A stretch of 64,000 bases of DNA from Rhizobium sp. BK602 (GCF_014195095.1 NZ_JACIBC010000001.1:992001-1056000), one strand, 5' to 3'; shown: positions 47,163 through 57,667, counted from the first letter of the stretch. Translations and numbers: made by a program. Notes: a model not told the origin generated them from the sequence alone.

Positions 47163-48413
47163 TCAAATGATCAGGTTGGCGAGGATGTCGTTTTCGGTAA
47201 TGTCCTCGTAACCCATGCCCGCCTTTTCGAAATTCGCGATCAGCTGCTTGAAATTGTCCGGATCCTTGGTTTCGATGCCGATCAGGATCGAGCCGAAATT
47301 GCGGGCGGTCTTCTTCAGATATTCGAAGCGGGCGATATCGTCGTCGGGACCGAGCAGATTGAGGAAATCGCGCAGCGCGCCGGGACGCTGGGCAAGGCGC
47401 AGGATGAAATATTTCTTCAGCCCGGCATAGCGCATGGCGCGCTCCTTGACGTCGGGCAGACGCTCGAAATCGAAATTGCCGCCGGACACGACCGCGACGA
47501 TCGTCTTGCCGCGAATGGCGTCGCGGTCCATGGTTTCCAGCGCGGTGATCGCCAGCGCGCCGGCGGGCTCCAGCACCACGCCTTCGACATTCAGCATATC
47601 GGTGATGGTCACGCAGATGGCGTTTTCCGCGATCAGCCGGACCTGCTCCGGCGCGAACGCCTTCAGCGCAGCGAAATTCAAGTCGCCGATGCGCCCGACC
47701 GCGGCACCGTCGACGAAATTATCGACCTTGGTCAGCGTCACCACCTGCCCCGCCTCGATGCTGCGCCTGAGGCTTGGCGCGCCCGCCGGCTCGGCGAAGA
47801 CGAAGGCTTCCCTGGCAAGGCGATCGGCGAAATAGCCGGTGATGCCGGCGGCCAATCCGCCGCCGCCGACGGGCAGAATGATGTGATCCGGCAGAACGCC
47901 CTCGGGCAATTGCTCGGCGATCTCGGCGGCGACCGTCGCCTGCCCCTCGATGATATCGGCGTGATCGAAAGGCGGCACCATGACGCCGTCGATCTGCTGC
48001 ACATGTTCGCGCGCAGCCTGATAGCACTGGTCGAAGAAGTCGCCGAAGAGTTTGATGGTGATGAAATCGCCGCCGAACATGCGGGTCTTGTCGATCTTCT
48101 GCTGCGGCGTCGTCACTGGCATGTAGACCACGCCCGGCACCCCGAAATGACGGCAGACGAAGGCGAATCCCTGGGCATGGTTGCCGGCCGACGCGCAGAC
48201 GAAGGTCTTGCCCGTGCCGCCCTCGGCGATCACCTTGCGGAAGAAATTAAAGGCACCGCGAATCTTATAGGAGCGGACCGGCGTCAGATCCTCGCGCTTC
48301 AGCCAGATGTCGGCCCCGTAACGAGCGGAAAGATGCTCGTTGAGCTGCAGCGGCGTTGCGGGAAAAAGGCCACGCATGGCCTCGATGGCGTCGGGAACAT
48401 TCTGCTTGTCCAC
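47163..48413 (-). CDS. ilvA: Threonine ammonia-lyase (threonine dehydratase)
   Basis: PLP enzyme converting threonine to 2-oxobutyrate, the first step of isoleucine synthesis. The 416-aa protein has KREDLTPVRSYKIRGAFNF (PLP Lys, about residue 53), ASAGNHAQGFA and the Gly loop LPVGGGGLAAGITGY. A C-terminal single ACT-like regulatory domain follows (YFILRLAQRPGALRDFL). It is the shorter one-ACT form found in alphaproteobacteria. ATG at 48413. Confidence 0.93.
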   Translation of the reverse strand: MDKQNVPDAIEAMRGLFPATPLQLNEHLSARYGADIWLKREDLTPVRSYKIRGAFNFFRKVIAEGGTGKTFVCASAGNHAQGFAFVCRHFGVPGVVYMPVTTPQQKIDKTRMFGGDFITIKLFGDFFDQCYQAAREHVQQIDGVMVPPFDHADIIEGQATVAAEIAEQLPEGVLPDHIILPVGGGGLAAGITGYFADRLAREAFVFAEPAGAPSLRRSIEAGQVVTLTKVDNFVDGAAVGRIGDLNFAALKAFAPEQVRLIAENAICVTITDMLNVEGVVLEPAGALAITALETMDRDAIRGKTIVAVVSGGNFDFERLPDVKERAMRYAGLKKYFILRLAQRPGALRDFLNLLGPDDDIARFEYLKKTARNFGSILIGIETKDPDNFKQLIANFEKAGMGYEDITENDILANLII

Positions 48414-48836
48414 GGGTCTGGTCCGTTCTTGTTCGATCCGCCTTCGCTATGGCACAGGAAACATGAGTAACGAAAGCCTGTTTATCGCGCTTTCGGACCT
48501 GTCGAGGCGACATAATGGCGACCCGGCCCGCAAATGTCCGTCCGGCCGGCAGCCACCGAGCATGCACCGGCACGTCGCTGCCGTCAAAACCCTAAAATCT
48601 TCGAATTGACAGGACGAACCGCTCCGCTTCCAATACGAACCAGCCATCATGATGATGGTTAGAGGCCCGCCCTAACCCGGCCCAGCCGATTCCGGCGGGC
48701 TTCGCTTTGTACTTTTCCTTCCGAATATTACCAGATTTTTCTAATTTAAATTATCGGAATATTCATGGATGATTGAGGCAAAGCCTCCCGGGCGGGAAAT
48801 GGCAGCCTTTGCAAAGATTTGGTTCCACGGCGATCA
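48414..48836. other. 423-base region between ilvA and tRNA-Leu
   Basis: Contains the ilvA promoter and 5' leader (minus strand). Two structures are visible: an inverted repeat of GGCCCGCC/GGCGGGCT (about 48662-48702) and an AT-rich stretch with GAATATT...AATATTC (48723-48764). Read on the minus strand, CATCATCATGATGG lies next to the GC-rich hairpin. A leader-based control is possible but I found no convincing attenuator peptide. No protein gene. Confidence 0.4.
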
Positions 48837-48922
48837 TGGTGCGGACGACGGGGGTCGAACCCGTATAGCCTAAGGCCGAGGGATTTTAAGTCCCTTGCGT
48901 CTACCAGTTTCGCCACGTCCGC
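48837..48922 (-). tRNA. tRNA-Leu (TAA)
   Basis: On the minus strand: acceptor stem GCGGACG/CGTCCGC, D arm with GGTAGACGC, anticodon loop CTTAAAA (anticodon TAA), a long variable arm (CGGCCTTAGGCT...), TPsiC arm CGGGTTCGACCCCCG, discriminator A and encoded CCA. 86 bases. Confidence 0.98.
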
Positions 48923-49101
48923 GCTGGGCGATTTCAATAACTTGCATGGGTTGATTTGGGAAGCTTTGCGCGGTCGTTTTTTGATCGGCAATGAAGCTTT
49001 CTTGCTACCCTTGCAGATCGGACCCATCGCATTCGATAGACTCCAAAAGATAAGGCGGCCCAACGGACCGCCTTGCTCAACTCTGCTATGTCTTGCGACG
49101 A

Positions 49102-49428
49102 TCAGCGAATGATGATCGTGAATGCGCTGCGCGGATACCAGAAGCCGTCGCTGTGGCGGCGGTAGCCGGGGCGCGCGTGACGGTAGCCCTGATAGCCCTT
49201 CCAGTAGCCGGGACGATAATGCGGAGGACGACGATTCGGGCGATGCCTTCTGTCTTCCCAGCGCCGGCCGTCCCGCTCGCGGTATTGCACCTGTTCGATG
49301 GCCGTGCTGGCAGCGCCTACCGCCGGCTTGGCCGGGTTGAGCGGTGCTGCGACCGAAGGCGTAACGGATGCGAATCCCATGATCAGAGTCAACGCGCCTG
49401 CGCCGACGATGTTGAAGATTTTGCTCAT
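49102..49428 (-). CDS. Secreted Arg/Tyr-rich protein (BA14K-like)
   Basis: A 108-aa protein with a signal peptide (MSKIFNIVGAGALTLIMGFASVTPSVAA) and a basic, Arg/His/Tyr/Gly-rich body (RRPPHYRPGYWKGYQGYRHARPGYRRHSDGFWYP). It ends with a short hydrophobic SAFTIIIR. The GYRHYRPGYRRH and xGFWYP pattern resembles BA14K-type and other lectin-like exported proteins of Brucella/Rhizobium. Function unknown. GGAGACATT precedes the ATG. Confidence 0.8.
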   Translation of the reverse strand: MSKIFNIVGAGALTLIMGFASVTPSVAAPLNPAKPAVGAASTAIEQVQYRERDGRRWEDRRHRPNRRPPHYRPGYWKGYQGYRHARPGYRRHSDGFWYPRSAFTIIIR

Positions 49429-49566
49429 AATGTCTCCAATCAAAGTTTACGGCTCTTCATTGAAGCCTAATTGATGAACGCATTATGAATGCCACCAGAA
49501 ATAGCGATCACATAATCGGCATTCCTTACTATTCCGGTGCCTGTTTGCGGCAAAACGGGACCCATG

Positions 49567-49592
49567 AAAAAGGCGCGGCTCTCGCCACGCCT
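49567..49592 (-). terminator. Rho-independent terminator of wrbA
   Basis: On the minus strand AGGCGTGGC, a GAGA loop and GCCGCGCCT (one G-U) are followed by TTTTT. It lies 24 bases past the wrbA stop. Confidence 0.88.
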
Positions 49593-49616
49593 CGTTTCAT
49601 CGTCAATGGAGCAGAA

Positions 49617-50216
49617 TCAGCCGGCGAGCTTCGCGGCGATCTTGGCCACATGGGCGCCCTGGTATTTCGCGCCCTCCAGCTCAATCTCCGAAGGCTGGCG
49701 CGAACCGTCGCCGTTGGTGATCGTCGAGGCGCCGTAGGGCGAGCCGCCCTTGACTTCCTCGGTGCCCATCTGCCCCTGAAAGGCATAGGGAAGACCTACC
49801 ACCGCCATGCCGTGATGCAGCAAAGTCGGGATGAAGCCGAGAATGGTGGATTCCTGGCCGCCGTGCTGCGTGGCGGAAGAGGTGAACACCGAACCCACTT
49901 TGCCGACGAGCTTGCCGCTGAACCACAGACCACCGGTCTGATCCCAGAAATTGCGCATCTGCGAGGCCACGGTGCCGAAGCGCGTGCCGGCGCCGACGAT
50001 GATGGCGTCGTATTCCGCCAATTCGTCGGGCGTTGCGATCGGCGCTTCCTGGTCGAGCTTGAAGTAGGAAGCCTTCGCCACCTCTTCCGGCACGAGTTCC
50101 GGAACGCGCTTGACCGTTACTTCGGCGCCCGCCGATTTCGCGCCTTCGGCGACGGCATAGGCCATCTTCTCGATATGACCATAGGCGGAATAATAGAGGA
50201 CCAAAACCTTTGCCAT
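49617..50216 (-). CDS. wrbA: NAD(P)H:quinone oxidoreductase WrbA
   Basis: Flavodoxin-fold two-electron quinone reductase. The 199-aa protein starts [26 protein letters not shown] (FMN phosphate loop) and contains [54 protein letters not shown], the WrbA signature. [20 protein letters not shown] completes the FMN site. Length and motifs match the family. It lies divergent from the CinA-like gene. Confidence 0.96.
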   Translation of the reverse strand: MAKVLVLYYSAYGHIEKMAYAVAEGAKSAGAEVTVKRVPELVPEEVAKASYFKLDQEAPIATPDELAEYDAIIVGAGTRFGTVASQMRNFWDQTGGLWFSGKLVGKVGSVFTSSATQHGGQESTILGFIPTLLHHGMAVVGLPYAFQGQMGTEEVKGGSPYGASTITNGDGSRQPSEIELEGAKYQGAHVAKIAAKLAG

Positions 50217-50451
50217 GAACATCTCCCATCTGTTGGACACGATGAATTCCGGCGTTAGTCTTACCAGCGCCAGGACCAAGACGCATCCCCGGCAGCTGGA
50301 ACGCACTGTTCACCCGATGTAGACGAACATCATTTGCGGCCACTATTTCTCTTCGTGGGCGAAAGGAGAACGGTGGTTTGCATTCGCAGCAAACGGCGTT
50401 ACCTATTCGAGACATCAAACGCGCGGGCAGCGCAATTCCACGGATGCTTCC

Positions 50452-51225
50452 ATGACCAACGAAACCATTGTCACCGCCGCCATGCTGGCCATCGGCGACG
50501 AACTGCTCTCCGGCCGGACCAAGGACAAGAATATCGGTCACCTCGCCGACATCATGCTGTTGTCCGGGATCGATCTGAAGGAAGTGCGCATCGTCGCCGA
50601 CGACGAGGATGCGATCGTCAGCGCCTTGAACGCGCTGCGCGGCCAGTATGACTATGTTTTCACCTCGGGTGGCATCGGCCCGACGCATGACGACATCACC
50701 GCCGATGCCATCGCCAAGGCTTTCGGCGTCGCCTGCGAGCATGAGCCGGAAGCGATGCGGATCATGGGTGAAATGTATGCCCGGCGCGAGATGGAGTTCA
50801 CCGAGGCCCGCCAGCGCATGGCGCGCATGCCCGTGGGATCGAAGCATATCGCCAATCCGGTTTCGACCGCTCCCGGCTTCAACATCGGCAACGTCTATGT
50901 CATGGCCGGCGTGCCGCAGGTGTTCCAGGCCATGCTCGACAATGTCGTGCCGACGCTGCGCACCGGCACGCGCATGCTCTCGACGGCAATTTCCTGCCCT
51001 TACGGCGAAGGCGAGATCGGCACACCACTCGGCGCCATCCAGAAAGCCCATCCGGATACCAGCATCGGTTCCTATCCGCGCTATGTCGGCCAGTCCTTCT
51101 CCACCGAGATCGTCGTGCGCGCCCGCTCCGCCGAACGGGTCGAGACGGTCGCAGCCGAGGTCAGGGCCATGATCGAGGATATCAGGCAGGCAAAAGCCAG
51201 GGAAAATCAGCCGTCTGCGACATGA
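50452..51225 (+). CDS. CinA N-terminal / MoCF-type molybdopterin-binding domain protein
   Basis: A 257-aa protein. The MoCF domain is AMLAIGDELLSGRTKDKNIGHLADIMLLSGIDLKEVRIV, then DYVFTSGGIGPTHDDITADAIAKAF (SGGIGPTxDD motif, about residue 70), followed by YVMAGVPQVFQAMLDNVVP. It matches the CinA-N part without the C-terminal nicotinamide-deamidase domain. CinA-N domains hydrolyse ADP-ribose-type substrates or bind molybdopterin; which is the case here is undecided. Downstream of wrbA in the opposite direction. Confidence 0.88.
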   Translation: MTNETIVTAAMLAIGDELLSGRTKDKNIGHLADIMLLSGIDLKEVRIVADDEDAIVSALNALRGQYDYVFTSGGIGPTHDDITADAIAKAFGVACEHEPEAMRIMGEMYARREMEFTEARQRMARMPVGSKHIANPVSTAPGFNIGNVYVMAGVPQVFQAMLDNVVPTLRTGTRMLSTAISCPYGEGEIGTPLGAIQKAHPDTSIGSYPRYVGQSFSTEIVVRARSAERVETVAAEVRAMIEDIRQAKARENQPSAT

Positions 51226-51342
51226 GGCTCAGATCGAACCCGCCAGCCGTGGGGAACCGGATCGGTATATGCCGCATTAATATCAGACGGAATGGTGGTA
51301 TAATGAACTGATCCGATCCCTTCCGAAACGGGAGATCACGTC

Positions 51343-52185
51343 ATGTCCTACAAGACCATATTGGTCATACTCGACACTCCTGAAAACGCGAATGTGGCGG
51401 TCGACTTCGCCAGTGCGCTCGCCCGGGAGTACGGCGCGCACATTGTCGGCCTGCATGCGGAAATCGTCTCTTCCGTGCCGCTGGTCGCACCGATGGAAAT
51501 TCCCGATCCAGTGGCCGTGCAGGCGCTTCAGGACATGGCACACAGCCAGGCGGTCGAGATCGAACGGCTGTTCCGCGCGAAGATGGAACGCGAGGGTCTC
51601 GACTATGACTGGCGCAGCTTCATGAGCACCGTCGGCTACGGCACCGAACCGCTGATCGAAAGCGCCCGCAGCGCCGATCTGCTGATCGCCGTGCAGCCCG
51701 ACCCCTCGAAATCTTCGGACTTGCATGTCGATGTCGAAAGCTTTCTGTTCGAAAGCGGCCGTCCTGTGCTGATGATCCCCTATATCTTCACGCAGCCGAA
51801 GCCGATCCGCCGCGTGCTGATCGCCTGGAACGGCTCGAAAGAAGCGGCCCGTGCCACCTTCGACGCCTTGCCATTCCTGAAAGCGGCCGATTCCGTGGAG
51901 ATCTTCTCGGTCGATACGTCCGAGAGCTCAAAGCATTCGCCGGAACAGATCAGCGCCGATATCGGCGCGACGCTTGCCCGCCACGGCGTTCGCGCCACGA
52001 CGGCCACGGCGACCTGCGGCGGCAAGACGCCCTCGCAAGTCATCGAAAACCGCCTCGCCGACAATTCGATCGATCTGCTTGTCATGGGCGCCTATACGCA
52101 TTCCTGGCTCTGGCAGCTGATCTTCGGCGGCACGACGCGGACGCTGCTGCACTCGATGACGGCGATGACCTTGCTCGCGCGGTGA
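51343..52185 (+). CDS. Universal stress protein (UspA family, two domains)
   Basis: A 280-aa protein of two UspA domains. The N-terminal domain (MSYKTILVILDTPENANVAVDFA) is degenerate. The C-terminal domain ends LVMGAYTHSWLWQLIFGGTTRTLL, the ATP-binding-like G-x-G(S/T) loop. Two-domain Usp proteins of this size are frequent in rhizobia and are usually induced by stress or low oxygen. Isolated gene, no operon partner visible. Confidence 0.88.
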   Translation: MSYKTILVILDTPENANVAVDFASALAREYGAHIVGLHAEIVSSVPLVAPMEIPDPVAVQALQDMAHSQAVEIERLFRAKMEREGLDYDWRSFMSTVGYGTEPLIESARSADLLIAVQPDPSKSSDLHVDVESFLFESGRPVLMIPYIFTQPKPIRRVLIAWNGSKEAARATFDALPFLKAADSVEIFSVDTSESSKHSPEQISADIGATLARHGVRATTATATCGGKTPSQVIENRLADNSIDLLVMGAYTHSWLWQLIFGGTTRTLLHSMTAMTLLAR

Positions 52186-52553
52186 GTTTGCACGATCCCG
52201 AAATCGAAAGCCCGAAATCGAAAGATTGAGCGTCGGGATCGCGCGATCTTGCGGGAATTCAGACATCCTTGGCAGATCCCGACGGCAGCCGGCAGCGCCC
52301 CGCTCTTGCCTTTTGGCCGTAAATCCAGCAGAAAGCAGCGACCGATGGCAGAATTCCCGCCCGGGAACCATTCGCGCGGTCCATGGAACATGAGGCAGGA
52401 CGCCGAGCGGCCGCTTGCCTGGATCATGTTCAGGCAGACGGCGAGCGAACAGCGTTTCAGGATTCGGTCCATGATCCGCGCCCGTTGCGGGGTCTGCTCA
52501 GGGTCGCCGGCCGTGCCGGCGCGTCGTTATTCCATGCCCCGGAGCTTTCTGCC
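52186..52553. other. 368-base gap with a short tandem repeat
   Basis: Between the UspA gene and the phosphoribosyltransferase gene. CCCGAAATCGAAAG is repeated twice in tandem (52197-52224). A plus-strand open frame runs through the gap into the following gene but shows no protein-like conservation and no ribosome site. It should hold the gpt promoter. Confidence 0.45.
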
Positions 52554-53051
52554 ATGTCCCTGCCCGATAAAGCCTTTCCCGTATCCTGGGATCAGTTTCA
52601 CCGCGATGCCCGCGCGCTTGCCTGGCGGCTTGCCGGCCTCAACCGCGAGTTCAAGGCGATCGTCTGCATCACCCGCGGTGGCCTGGTGCCGGCCGCCATC
52701 ATCTCGCGCGAGCTGAACATCCGCCTGATCGAAACCGTCTGCGTCGCCTCCTATCACGATTACTCCAGCCAGGGCGAAATGACCCTGCTGAAAGGCATCA
52801 CGCCGGAGCTGATGACCGACGGCGGCGAAGGCGTGCTGGTTCTCGACGACCTCACGGACACCGGCAAGACGGCGCTCGAAGTGCGGGCACTGATGCCGAA
52901 GGCGCATTTCGCCTGCGTCTACGCCAAGCCGAAGGGCGTGCCGACCATCGACACCTTCATCACCGAAGTCAGCCAGGACACCTGGATCTATTTCCCCTGG
53001 GACATGGGCTTCACCTATCAGGAGCCGATCGCCAAGGGTCATCGCGGCTGA
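52554..53051 (+). CDS. gpt: Xanthine/guanine phosphoribosyltransferase
   Basis: Purine salvage enzyme adding PRPP to xanthine or guanine at the membrane. The 165-aa protein starts [26 protein letters not shown], has [18 protein letters not shown] (about residue 40), and the PRPP motif [16 protein letters not shown] (about residue 95). [30 protein letters not shown] follows. Length matches Gpt exactly. A longer in-frame extension exists, but the family begins at 52554. Followed by a tetraloop terminator. Confidence 0.94.
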   Translation: MSLPDKAFPVSWDQFHRDARALAWRLAGLNREFKAIVCITRGGLVPAAIISRELNIRLIETVCVASYHDYSSQGEMTLLKGITPELMTDGGEGVLVLDDLTDTGKTALEVRALMPKAHFACVYAKPKGVPTIDTFITEVSQDTWIYFPWDMGFTYQEPIAKGHRG

Positions 53052-53128
53052 CTTCCATCGCCGGCACCGCGAATCAGCGGCGAATTTTCCTGGGGTGCCC
53101 GAATCGGGCGCAACGGTCGGAATTGAGG

Positions 53129-53155
53129 GTGGGCGCTTCGGCGCCCACTATATTT
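53129..53155 (+). terminator. UUCG-tetraloop hairpin after gpt
   Basis: GTGGGCGC, a TTCG loop and GCGCCCAC form a perfect 8-bp stem with an exceptionally stable loop. TATATTTAG follows rather than a pure T-run. It partly overlaps the first NrdR-box-like site, so its role may be mixed. Confidence 0.65.
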
Positions 53156-53160
53156 AGTGG
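53145..53160 (+). promoter_or_regulatory. NrdR-box-like palindrome 1
   Basis: CCACTATATTTAGTGG is a near-perfect 16-base match to the NrdR box (aCACwATATaTwGtGt, from memory). It lies 679 bases before nrdJ and 94 bases after gpt, so it may act on an unseen promoter or simply be a shared core with 53644. The core ACTATATTTAGTG recurs exactly at 53646. Confidence 0.5.
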
Positions 53161-53395
53161 CATCCACCCATCGAGAACATGTGGGATTCAAGGCCTTCCG
53201 CGCGAATCATGAGACGCTACGGCATGGTTTTGCCTCCATGCCAATGGCTTCGCGGTCACGGTCACAATTTTGTCGCGTTTGTTTTCGTTGCCGGTGATAT
53301 CCGCCCCCATAGCGGTCTCACGAAGGGCGAGCATTTTCCGCCAAGAGCTTGAATCTTCTAGCCTCCTGGCATTTCCCCAATTTCCACAGATCAGC

Positions 53396-53411
53396 CCACA
53401 AGATATTGTGG
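53396..53411 (+). promoter_or_regulatory. NrdR-box-like palindrome 2
   Basis: CCACAAGATATTGTGG is a 16-base palindrome with central mismatches and matches most positions of the NrdR box. It lies 428 bases upstream of nrdJ. Confidence 0.4.
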
Positions 53412-53643
53412 TTAAAAATCCGTCGCAAACCACCCCTTGACGGAATCGGGTCTTTCAAAGTTAATGAGAAACGTTGCGGCGGCGACTGGGCCAGGCGGAA
53501 TAACGAGGGCTGGTCCTCAACTCGAAATCGGATTTGGATTCAGGGCGATGCACCATTCCCATGGTGGCGCCGTGAGGGGTTTTGTGCCGATCTCGAAGCT
53601 GCCGAAAAAACACATGCGGGGACTGGCGGCAATAAGCTGTTAA

Positions 53644-53690
53644 TACTATATTTAGTGTTTGCAGCCACCATCACCACAAGATACAGGAAG
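53644..53690 (+). promoter_or_regulatory. Tandem NrdR-box-like pair in the nrdJ promoter
   Basis: ATACTATATTTAGTGT (53644-53659) fits the NrdR box with one deviation and overlaps TATATT, a possible -10. A weaker copy, CCACAAGATACAGGAA (53675-53690), starts exactly 31 bases downstream, the usual start-to-start distance of tandem NrdR sites. This makes the 165 bases before nrdJ the likely NrdR-controlled promoter. Confidence 0.6.
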
Positions 53691-53823
53691 AGCATCTCCG
53701 GATGACACCTCCTGTCAGAAAGCGGATCAGAGACTGGCTGCGCGTTAAATTCGCGATGCCGGAATGAGAATTTTTGCGCCCTGTTCACGAGGCGGGCGCG
53801 CACCAACGAATGAGGATTGGGAC

Positions 53824-56800
53824 ATGCGCATCGAACGTCGCTTTACGAAGGCCGGCCAGTCACCCTACGCGGAGATCGAGTTCCGCAAGGCGACCAGCGA
53901 GATCAAGAATCCCGACGGCTCGATCGTCTTCCGCCTCGAAAACATCGACGTTCCCGCGCAGTTCTCCCAGGTCGCGGCCGACATTCTCGCGCAGAAGTAT
54001 TTCCGCAAGGCCGGCGTGCCCGCCAAGCTCAAGAAGGTCGAGGAAAACGACGTTCCTTCCTTCCTGTGGCGCTCCGTTGCCGACGATGCGGCCATGAAGG
54101 ATCTAGCCAAGGAAAAGCAGAGCGGCTCCGAAACCGATGCGCGCCAGGTCTTCGACCGTCTGGCCGGCACCTGGACCTACTGGGGCTGGAAGGGCGGCTA
54201 CTTCTCCTCCGAAGAAGACGCCTCGGCCTTCCGTGACGAGCTTGCCTATATGCTCGCCACCCAGCGCGTCGCGCCGAACTCGCCGCAATGGTTCAACACC
54301 GGCATGCATTGGGCCTACGGCATCGACGGCCCCGGCCAGGGCCATTATTATGTCGATCCGTTCACCGGCAAGCTCACCAAGTCCAAGTCGGCTTATGAGC
54401 ATCCGCAGCCGCATGCCTGCTTCATCCAGTCGGTCGAGGACGATCTCGTCAACGAAGGCGGCATCATGGACCTCTGGGTTCGTGAAGCGCGTCTGTTCAA
54501 ATATGGTTCCGGCACCGGCTCCAACTTCTCGCTGCTGCGCGGCGAAGGCGAAAAGCTCTCCGGCGGCGGCCGCTCCTCCGGCCTGATGAGCTTCCTGAAG
54601 ATCGGCGACCGCGCCGCCGGCGCCATCAAGTCTGGTGGAACGACGCGACGCGCCGCCAAGATGGTCGTCGTCGACATCGACCATCCGGATATCGAGGAAT
54701 ACATCAACTGGAAGGTCAAGGAAGAGCAGAAGGTCGCCGCCCTCGTCACCGGCTCGAAGATCGTCGCCAAGCATCTGAAGGCGATCATGAAGGCGACGGT
54801 CAATTGCGAAGGCGACAATGACGATTGCTTCGACCCGGCCAAGAACCCTGCCCTGAAGCGCGAGATCCGCGCGGCTAAGAAGGATCAGGTTCCGGAAAAC
54901 TACGTCCAGCGCGTCATCCAGTTCGCCCGCCAGGGCTACAAGGATCTTGAATTCAAGACCTACGACACCGACTGGGATTCGGAAGCCTACCTGACCGTTT
55001 CCGGCCAGAACTCCAACAATTCCGTCTCGATCAAGGACGAGTTCCTGCGCGCCGTCGAGAGCGATGCCGACTGGCACCTGACCGCCCGCAAGGACGGCAA
55101 GGTCATCAAGACGCTGAAGGCGCGCGATCTCTGGGAATCGATCTCCTATGCCGCCTGGGCATCGGCCGATCCGGGCCTGCACTTCAACACGACGATGAAC
55201 GACTGGCACACCAGCCCGGCCGCCGGCTCGATCCGCGCATCCAACCCGTGCTCGGAATACATGTTCCTCGACGACACGGCCTGCAACCTCGCTTCGCTGA
55301 ACCTGATGACCTTCAAGGATGCGGCCACCAAGCGCATCAACATCGCCGACTACGAACACGCCGTCCGCCTCTGGACCGTCGTTCTCGAAATCTCCGTGAT
55401 GATGGCGCAGTTCCCGTCGCGCCGCATCGCCGAACTTTCCTATGAATACCGCACGCTCGGCCTCGGCTACGCCAATATCGGCGGCCTGCTGATGTCGTCG
55501 GGCATTCCCTACGACTCGGACGAAGCCCGCGCCATCGCCGGCTCGCTGACCGCGATCATGACCGGCATTTCCTATGCCACCTCCGCCGAAATGGCTTCCG
55601 AGCTCGGGACCTTCCCGATGTTCAAGCCGAACCGCGAGAACATGCTGCGCGTCATCCGCAACCACCGCCGCGCCGCCTATGGCGAGACCTCGGGCTATGA
55701 GAGCCTGTCGGTCAATCCGGTGGCGCTGATCCACGGCCACAATCCGGACCAGGACCTCGTCGCCCATGCCAAGGCTGCCTGGGACAAGGCGCTGGAACTC
55801 GGCGAAAAGCACGGCTATCGCAACGCCCAGGCAACCGTCATCGCGCCGACCGGCACGATCGGCCTCGTCATGGATTGCGACACGACCGGCATCGAACCGG
55901 ACTTCGCGCTGGTGAAGTTCAAGAAGCTCGCCGGCGGCGGCTACTTCAAGATCATCAACCGCGCCGTTCCGGAAGCGCTGCGGGCACTCGGCTACAGCGA
56001 AAGCCAGATCGCCGAGATCGAGGCCTATGCCGTCGGCCATGGCAACCTGAACCAGGCGCCGGCCATCAACCCTTCGACGCTGAAGGCCAAGGGTTTCACC
56101 GACGAGAAGGTGGAAGCCGTCAACGCCGCGCTGAAGAGCGCCTTCGACATCAAGTTCGTCTTCAACCAGTGGACCCTCGGCGCCGACTTCCTGAAGGGCA
56201 CGCTGAAGGTTTCCGACGAGCAAATGGCCGATATCAGCTTCAACCTGCTCGACCATCTCGGCTTCTCCAAGAAGGACATCGAAGCCGCCAACATCCATGT
56301 CTGCGGTGCGATGACGCTGGAAGGCGCGCCGTTCCTCAAGAACGAGCATCTCGCCGTCTTCGATTGCGCCAATCCCTGCGGCAAGATCGGCAAGCGTTAC
56401 CTCTCGGTCGAGAGCCATATCCGCATGATGGCGGCTGCTCAGCCCTTCATCTCGGGTGCGATTTCCAAGACGATCAACATGGCCAATGAAGCAACCGTCG
56501 AGGATTGCAAGAACGCCTACATGCTGTCCTGGAAGCTCGGCCTGAAGGCGAACGCGCTCTATCGCGACGGCTCCAAGCTCAGCCAGCCGCTGAACGCCTC
56601 GCTGATCGAAGACGAGGATGACGAGGATGCGCTGGAGGAATTCCTGCAGGCTCCGGCAGCCGCCCAAGCCGTCACCGTCACCGAGAAGATCATCGAACGC
56701 GTCATCGAAAAGGTCGTCCGCAGCCAGGAGAAGCTCCCCGGTCGCCGCAAGGGTTATACCCAGAAGGCCAAGATCGGCGGACACACCATCTTCCTACGCA

Positions 56801-57618
56801 CCGGCGAATATGACGACGGTCGTCTCGGCGAAATCTTCCTCGACATGAACAAGGAAGGCTCGGCTCTGCGCGCCTTCATCAACAACTTCGCCATCTCCGT
56901 CTCTCTCGGCCTGCAATATGGCGTGCCGCTCGAAGAGTATGTCGATGCCTTCACCTTCACCAAGTTCGAGCCGGCCGGCATCGTCACCGGCAACGACGCG
57001 ATCAAGAACGCCACGTCGATCCTCGACTACGTATTCCGCGAACTGGCGATCTCCTATCTCGGCCGCCACGATCTCGCCCATGTCGACACCTCGGACTTCA
57101 ACGCCACGGCGCTCGGCCGCGGCATTTCGGAAGGCAAGGCCGATGTGTTCTCCAAGGGCCTGACCCGCGGCTACAAGCCGACGCTGGTGCCGACCTCGGG
57201 CGAACGCCCGGCAGCCGAGGTCAAGGGTTCGGCCACGGCCGCCCCTGCCCGCGCCTCCTCGGTCTCGACGATCTCCGCCTTCTCCGGCAATGCCGTGCGC
57301 AAGCTGGAAACGACGAGCTCCATCTCCACCTCGGAAGTCGTCGCCTTCAAGCGCGACTATGAGGAACGCGCCAAGGAGCTGGCCGAAGAGATCGCCGAGG
57401 AAGTGGCCGAAGAAACCGGCCTCTTCACCGACAAGGCGGCGGACGACGCGGCAACGGCCAAGACCGAAGCCAAGAAGCTGGAATCCGAACGCCGCGCCCG
57501 CTCCATCATGCAGGGCTACACCGGCAACATGTGCACCGAATGCCAGAACTTCACGATGGTCCGCAATGGGACCTGCGAGAAGTGCGACACGTGCGGCGCG
57601 ACGAGCGGGTGCAGTTGA
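53824..57618 (+). CDS. nrdJ: Vitamin B12-dependent ribonucleoside-diphosphate reductase
   Basis: Class II reductase that makes deoxyribonucleotides using adenosylcobalamin, with or without oxygen. The 1264-aa protein begins [78 protein letters not shown] (active-site cysteine) and [35 protein letters not shown] follow. [15 protein letters not shown] is a coiled region, and the C-terminus has two CxxC pairs ([21 protein letters not shown]) for disulfide exchange or zinc. ATG 53824 is favoured over 53764 by family start. The 772-base upstream gap carries NrdR-like sites and no cobalamin riboswitch that I can see. Confidence 0.98.
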   Translation: MRIERRFTKAGQSPYAEIEFRKATSEIKNPDGSIVFRLENIDVPAQFSQVAADILAQKYFRKAGVPAKLKKVEENDVPSFLWRSVADDAAMKDLAKEKQSGSETDARQVFDRLAGTWTYWGWKGGYFSSEEDASAFRDELAYMLATQRVAPNSPQWFNTGMHWAYGIDGPGQGHYYVDPFTGKLTKSKSAYEHPQPHACFIQSVEDDLVNEGGIMDLWVREARLFKYGSGTGSNFSLLRGEGEKLSGGGRSSGLMSFLKIGDRAAGAIKSGGTTRRAAKMVVVDIDHPDIEEYINWKVKEEQKVAALVTGSKIVAKHLKAIMKATVNCEGDNDDCFDPAKNPALKREIRAAKKDQVPENYVQRVIQFARQGYKDLEFKTYDTDWDSEAYLTVSGQNSNNSVSIKDEFLRAVESDADWHLTARKDGKVIKTLKARDLWESISYAAWASADPGLHFNTTMNDWHTSPAAGSIRASNPCSEYMFLDDTACNLASLNLMTFKDAATKRINIADYEHAVRLWTVVLEISVMMAQFPSRRIAELSYEYRTLGLGYANIGGLLMSSGIPYDSDEARAIAGSLTAIMTGISYATSAEMASELGTFPMFKPNRENMLRVIRNHRRAAYGETSGYESLSVNPVALIHGHNPDQDLVAHAKAAWDKALELGEKHGYRNAQATVIAPTGTIGLVMDCDTTGIEPDFALVKFKKLAGGGYFKIINRAVPEALRALGYSESQIAEIEAYAVGHGNLNQAPAINPSTLKAKGFTDEKVEAVNAALKSAFDIKFVFNQWTLGADFLKGTLKVSDEQMADISFNLLDHLGFSKKDIEAANIHVCGAMTLEGAPFLKNEHLAVFDCANPCGKIGKRYLSVESHIRMMAAAQPFISGAISKTINMANEATVEDCKNAYMLSWKLGLKANALYRDGSKLSQPLNASLIEDEDDEDALEEFLQAPAAAQAVTVTEKIIERVIEKVVRSQEKLPGRRKGYTQKAKIGGHTIFLRTGEYDDGRLGEIFLDMNKEGSALRAFINNFAISVSLGLQYGVPLEEYVDAFTFTKFEPAGIVTGNDAIKNATSILDYVFRELAISYLGRHDLAHVDTSDFNATALGRGISEGKADVFSKGLTRGYKPTLVPTSGERPAAEVKGSATAAPARASSVSTISAFSGNAVRKLETTSSISTSEVVAFKRDYEERAKELAEEIAEEVAEETGLFTDKAADDAATAKTEAKKLESERRARSIMQGYTGNMCTECQNFTMVRNGTCEKCDTCGATSGCS

Positions 57619-57667
57619 TTGGAAGGCGGCAGTCGTATCGCCCCTATAACGAACTTGACGAAGTAGA

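Noticed and set aside
53161..53823. Cobalamin riboswitch upstream of the B12-dependent reductase
   Set aside because: I see no B12-box-like segment or suitable multi-stem layout, and nrdJ uses B12 as a cofactor, not as a regulated end product.
54103..56784. Minus-strand frame of about 890 codons opposite nrdJ
   Set aside because: Mirror frame; Arg/Gly/Asp-rich and without family features.
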